Shown piece after piece: positions 61,734-64,000 of a stretch of 64,000 nucleotides of DNA. A program made the position numbers and the translations under genes. Every line of letters starts with the position of its first letter. The stretch's first letter is position 1. The notes beneath the pieces were generated by a model that did not search any database, was not told the origin of the DNA, and saw nothing but the letters and a program-made list of their open reading frames with translations. Origin of the DNA: Mycobacterium sp. E3251 (GTDB taxonomy: Bacteria > Actinomycetota > Actinomycetes > Mycobacteriales > Mycobacteriaceae); the NCBI RefSeq assembly GCF_001666835.1, contig NZ_LZJF01000174.1, positions 1 to 64,000 of the forward strand, read 5' to 3'.

Positions 61734-61999
61734 CCATCCACGACAACGCGGTCCCCGCCATCGACTGCGTCGACTTCGTCCGCCTCGTCGACGAACTCGT
61801 CGACTCCGATCCGCGGCGGTGGGGACCGATCGTCGCCAAGCACCTCGACGAGTGCCCCCCGTGCCTGGTCTACCTGCAACAGATGCTCGACCTCAAGATT
61901 CTGCTCAACCACGTCTTCGAGGGGGAGAGGCTCAGCGAGGAGCACGTTACCGGGGTCATCAACGCGATCAACGCTTTACGGAAAGGCGAACACCGATGA
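61730..61999 (+). CDS. Zinc-binding anti-sigma factor (ZAS type)
   Basis: An 89-residue protein with the anti-sigma HxxxCxxC motif in AKHLDECPPCLVYLQQM (the His and two Cys expected to bind zinc). It starts in the sigma stop (ATGA), so it is made in proportion to the sigma. Oxidation of the Cys pair would release the sigma; no membrane segment is present, so sensing is cytoplasmic. Confidence 0.88.
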   Translation: MTIHDNAVPAIDCVDFVRLVDELVDSDPRRWGPIVAKHLDECPPCLVYLQQMLDLKILLNHVFEGERLSEEHVTGVINAINALRKGEHR

Positions 62000-62910
62000 C
62001 GATCAACGCGCAAGCGCCACAATTGGGAGGTGCGGCGCCGGCGGCGCCCGCATTCGCCGACTTCCCCGCCGGCGTCACGCCTAAGCTCGTCACCGACGAC
62101 CCGTTCGAGCCGCTCAGCGTCGGTGCCATGGTGGACCGGGTGGCCGCCATGGCCGTGGAAAAGGCGACGCACCCGTGGGCGTTTCTGATCCGCTCGTTGG
62201 TCGGCGGTGCGATGGTCGCGTTCGGCGCGCTGCTGGCGTTGATGGTGAGCACCGGAGTCAGGACCCCAGGCATCGCAAGCCTGTTGATGGGCCTGGCATT
62301 CGGCATGTCGTTCGTCCTCATCCTGGTGTCCGGCATGTCGCTGATCACCGCCGACATGGCCGCGGGATTCCTAGCCGTCCTCAACCGCACCATGAGCGTC
62401 GGCGGCTACGCGCTGCTGGTTACCGTCGGCCTGATCGGCAACGTCTTGGGCGCGCTGGTGTTCGTCACGGTGTGCGGGGCCGCGGGAGGCCCATACCTTG
62501 GCGCCTTCGCCGAGCGGGCGGCTGCCGTCGGCGCGCAGAAGGCCGGCCAGCCGTTCTGGACCGCCCTGCTGCTCGCCGTGGTGTGCACCTGGTTTCTGCA
62601 GACGTCGATGTGCATGTTCTTCAAGGCCCGCAGCGACGTCGCCCGCATGACGTTCGCGTTCTACGGACCGTTCGCATTCGTCATCGGCGGCACCCAGCAC
62701 GTGATCGCCAACGTCGGCTTCCTCGGTCTTCCCCTGTTGCTCAACGTGTTTCACCCGGCCGCGCCCCGCAGCGGGATCGGTTGGGCATTCGGCCAACACG
62801 GCCTGCTCACCAACCTCGGCATCACCACCGTGGGTAATCTGATCGGCGGCACTCTGCTCGTGGCGTTACCTTTCTGGGTCATCGCGCGGCTACAACGGCA
62901 TCGCGCCTAG
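61996..62910 (+). CDS. Formate/nitrite-type channel (FNT family)
   Basis: A 304-residue membrane protein of the FocA/NirC family. Six hydrophobic segments and the conserved pore His in GGTQHVIANVG (near residue 237), which in this family helps anion gating, are present. The N-terminal 55 residues are Ala/Pro-rich. It starts in the anti-sigma stop, ending the six-gene unit. FNT channels transport formate, nitrite, hydrosulphide or similar small anions. Because of its operon with cyanase, cyanate or nitrite is a plausible cargo, by inference only. Confidence 0.88.
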   Translation: MTINAQAPQLGGAAPAAPAFADFPAGVTPKLVTDDPFEPLSVGAMVDRVAAMAVEKATHPWAFLIRSLVGGAMVAFGALLALMVSTGVRTPGIASLLMGLAFGMSFVLILVSGMSLITADMAAGFLAVLNRTMSVGGYALLVTVGLIGNVLGALVFVTVCGAAGGPYLGAFAERAAAVGAQKAGQPFWTALLLAVVCTWFLQTSMCMFFKARSDVARMTFAFYGPFAFVIGGTQHVIANVGFLGLPLLLNVFHPAAPRSGIGWAFGQHGLLTNLGITTVGNLIGGTLLVALPFWVIARLQRHRA

Positions 62911-62975
62911 CCGGCGAGTGGACGTGGCGTTACAGCGGTCTTAACGAGCGCCGCGGAAGCCCTCCGTCCCGTTGG

Positions 62976-62995
62976 TTAGGGACTTAAGCCTCACG
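62976..62995 (+). promoter_or_regulatory. DosR-like box upstream of the stress protein gene
   Basis: TTAGGGACTTAAGCCTCACG fits the DosR (hypoxia/NO) consensus TTSGGGACTWWAGTCCCSAA at 14 of 20 positions; the left half (GGGACTTAAG) is nearly perfect and the right half is poor. It lies 52 bases before the start of a two-domain universal stress protein gene, a typical DosR target. Confidence 0.55.
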
Positions 62996-63046
62996 ACCGA
63001 CGACCCCTCGGGTTTATAGCGTCGCTGGTGATGGAGGGAGAACGAA

Positions 63047-63937
63047 ATGTCCGGACCTGATCAACAGCGCGGCGTCGTCGTCGCGGTGGACGGCTCGCAG
63101 GCATCGAACGCGGCTGCGATCTGGGCCGCCCACGAAGCGGCGATGCGAAAGATTCCGCTGACCGTCGTCCATGCGGTGACAACCCCGACCGCCACCTGGC
63201 CGCCGGTCCCATACCCCGAGTCTCTAGCGGTGCGGCTGGAAGACGAGGGCAAGAAGGCCATCATGCACGCGATCAAGCTCGCCGAAGAGGCGCTGCCGGC
63301 AGAACGAAAGGTCACCATCCAGCGGGAACTCGTGTACTCCAGCCCGGCACTGGCCCTGATCAACATGTCCGGCGAGGCAGACATGATCGTTGTGGGCACG
63401 GCGGGACGAGGATTGCTGGCCCGGAGCGTGCTCGGTTCGGTCAGCGCGACCGTGGTGCGGCATGCCCATTGCCCGGTGGCGGTCATCCATGGCGACGAGC
63501 TGCCGGACATGCGCAACGCTCCCGTCGTCGTGGGAGTCGACGGCTCGCCGGCTTCCGAGCTCGCGATCGAAATCGCCTTCGACGAAGCCTCCCGTCGCGG
63601 CGTCGAGCTGACGGCCCTACACGCATGGAGCGACATCACGATAAGCGAACTCCCGGAAGCGGATTGGTCGTCCCTGGAAGCGGAGGCGCACCGCAATTTG
63701 GCCGAGAACCTAGCGGGCTGGCAGGAACGCTACCCCGATGTGACGGTGCAGCGATTGGTCGTACGTGACGAGCCGGCCCGGCAGCTCGCCGACAAGTCCG
63801 AAACCGCCCAGCTCCTGGTCGTGGGTAGTCACGGTCGCGGCGGTCTGACCGGCGTGCTGTTGGGATCGGTCAGCAACGCGGTCCTGCATTCGGTGCGGAC
63901 GCCGGTGATCGTCGCGCGCCCGGGGGCTTCCGCCTGA
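63047..63937 (+). CDS. Universal stress protein with two tandem Usp domains
   Basis: A 296-residue tandem-domain USP, like the DosR-regulated mycobacterial proteins (Rv2005c, Rv2623 type). Domain 1 starts VVVAVDGSQASNAAAIWAA, domain 2 VVVGVDGSPASELAIEIAF. Both have the ATP-binding G-2x-G-9x-G(S) motif (GTAGRGLLARSVLGSVSATV; GSHGRGGLTGVLLGSVSNAV), so ATP binding is expected. ATG 63047 follows GGAGGGAG. The DosR-like box upstream suggests induction in hypoxia. Confidence 0.93.
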   Translation: MSGPDQQRGVVVAVDGSQASNAAAIWAAHEAAMRKIPLTVVHAVTTPTATWPPVPYPESLAVRLEDEGKKAIMHAIKLAEEALPAERKVTIQRELVYSSPALALINMSGEADMIVVGTAGRGLLARSVLGSVSATVVRHAHCPVAVIHGDELPDMRNAPVVVGVDGSPASELAIEIAFDEASRRGVELTALHAWSDITISELPEADWSSLEAEAHRNLAENLAGWQERYPDVTVQRLVVRDEPARQLADKSETAQLLVVGSHGRGGLTGVLLGSVSNAVLHSVRTPVIVARPGASA

Positions 63938-64000
63938 ACTGCGGCGGGGCAAAGGATTGTTGCCGTCCAGGCACAGAGGGCGGCGAGGTCGCGTCCGGCG

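Overview
The window is high-GC actinobacterial DNA from a Mycobacterium, most likely a slow-growing non-tuberculous species. The identification rests on gene content and order. Read left to right, the backbone follows the M. tuberculosis segment from cobN (Rv2062c) down to Rv2037c on the opposite strand: cobN, Rv2061c-like, Rv2054-like hydrolase, fxsA, amidohydrolase, lnt, ppm1, rbpA, pks12, Rv2047c-like, lppI, lipT, pncA, Rv2042c-like, and the Rv2041c-Rv2037c sugar transporter block. The correspondences come from recognised protein sequences and remembered order, not from a search.

Region 1 (1-9.9 kb) holds the end of cobN, a flavin-fold oxidoreductase, a PfpI-like protein, a dienelactone hydrolase, fxsA, an amidohydrolase, the separate lnt and ppm1 genes (envelope lipoprotein acylation and polyprenol-phosphate-mannose synthesis) and the RNA polymerase-binding protein RbpA. 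Region 2 (10.2-25.4 kb) is the 12.5-kb bimodular polyketide synthase pks12 (mycoketide synthesis) plus a fused epimerase/PEP-utiliser gene directly behind it.

Region 3 (25.4-39.4 kb) is an accessory island lying between the Rv2047c-like gene and lppI, which are neighbours in M. tuberculosis. It has two P450s, three SDRs, a DapB-fold reductase, a small DoxX-like protein and three TetR regulators, each with a palindrome next to it. In its centre is a compact minus-strand cluster that I cannot assign to any known enzyme: a NorQ/CbbQ-type AAA+ ATPase and a NorD-type VWA protein, two very similar multi-pass membrane proteins, a 143-residue single-pass protein, and two tiny single-pass peptides of 42 and 34 residues. 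This is my best candidate for an undescribed system. It looks like a membrane (metallo)enzyme with its own maturation pair, probably acting in oxidative lipid or terpenoid/steroid metabolism together with the flanking P450s and SDRs.

Region 4 (39.4-53.3 kb) returns to the backbone: lppI, lipT, a kinase-fold fusion protein, gluconokinase, a DoxX protein with an 11-residue repeat tail, pncA with all its known active-site residues, an Rv2042c-like gene, an inserted SigJ-like sigma factor with DoxX, the ABC sugar importer and a patatin-like protein.

Region 5 (53.3-64 kb) contains a DUF3349 protein, a DUF3097 protein, an efeUOB iron/DyP operon behind an IdeR-like box, and a tightly coupled six-gene unit (OsmC protein, cyanase, acyl-CoA-dehydrogenase-like protein, ECF sigma, zinc anti-sigma, formate/nitrite-type channel). 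It ends with a universal stress protein behind a DosR-like half box. I saw no tRNA, rRNA, CRISPR array, insertion sequence or transposase.
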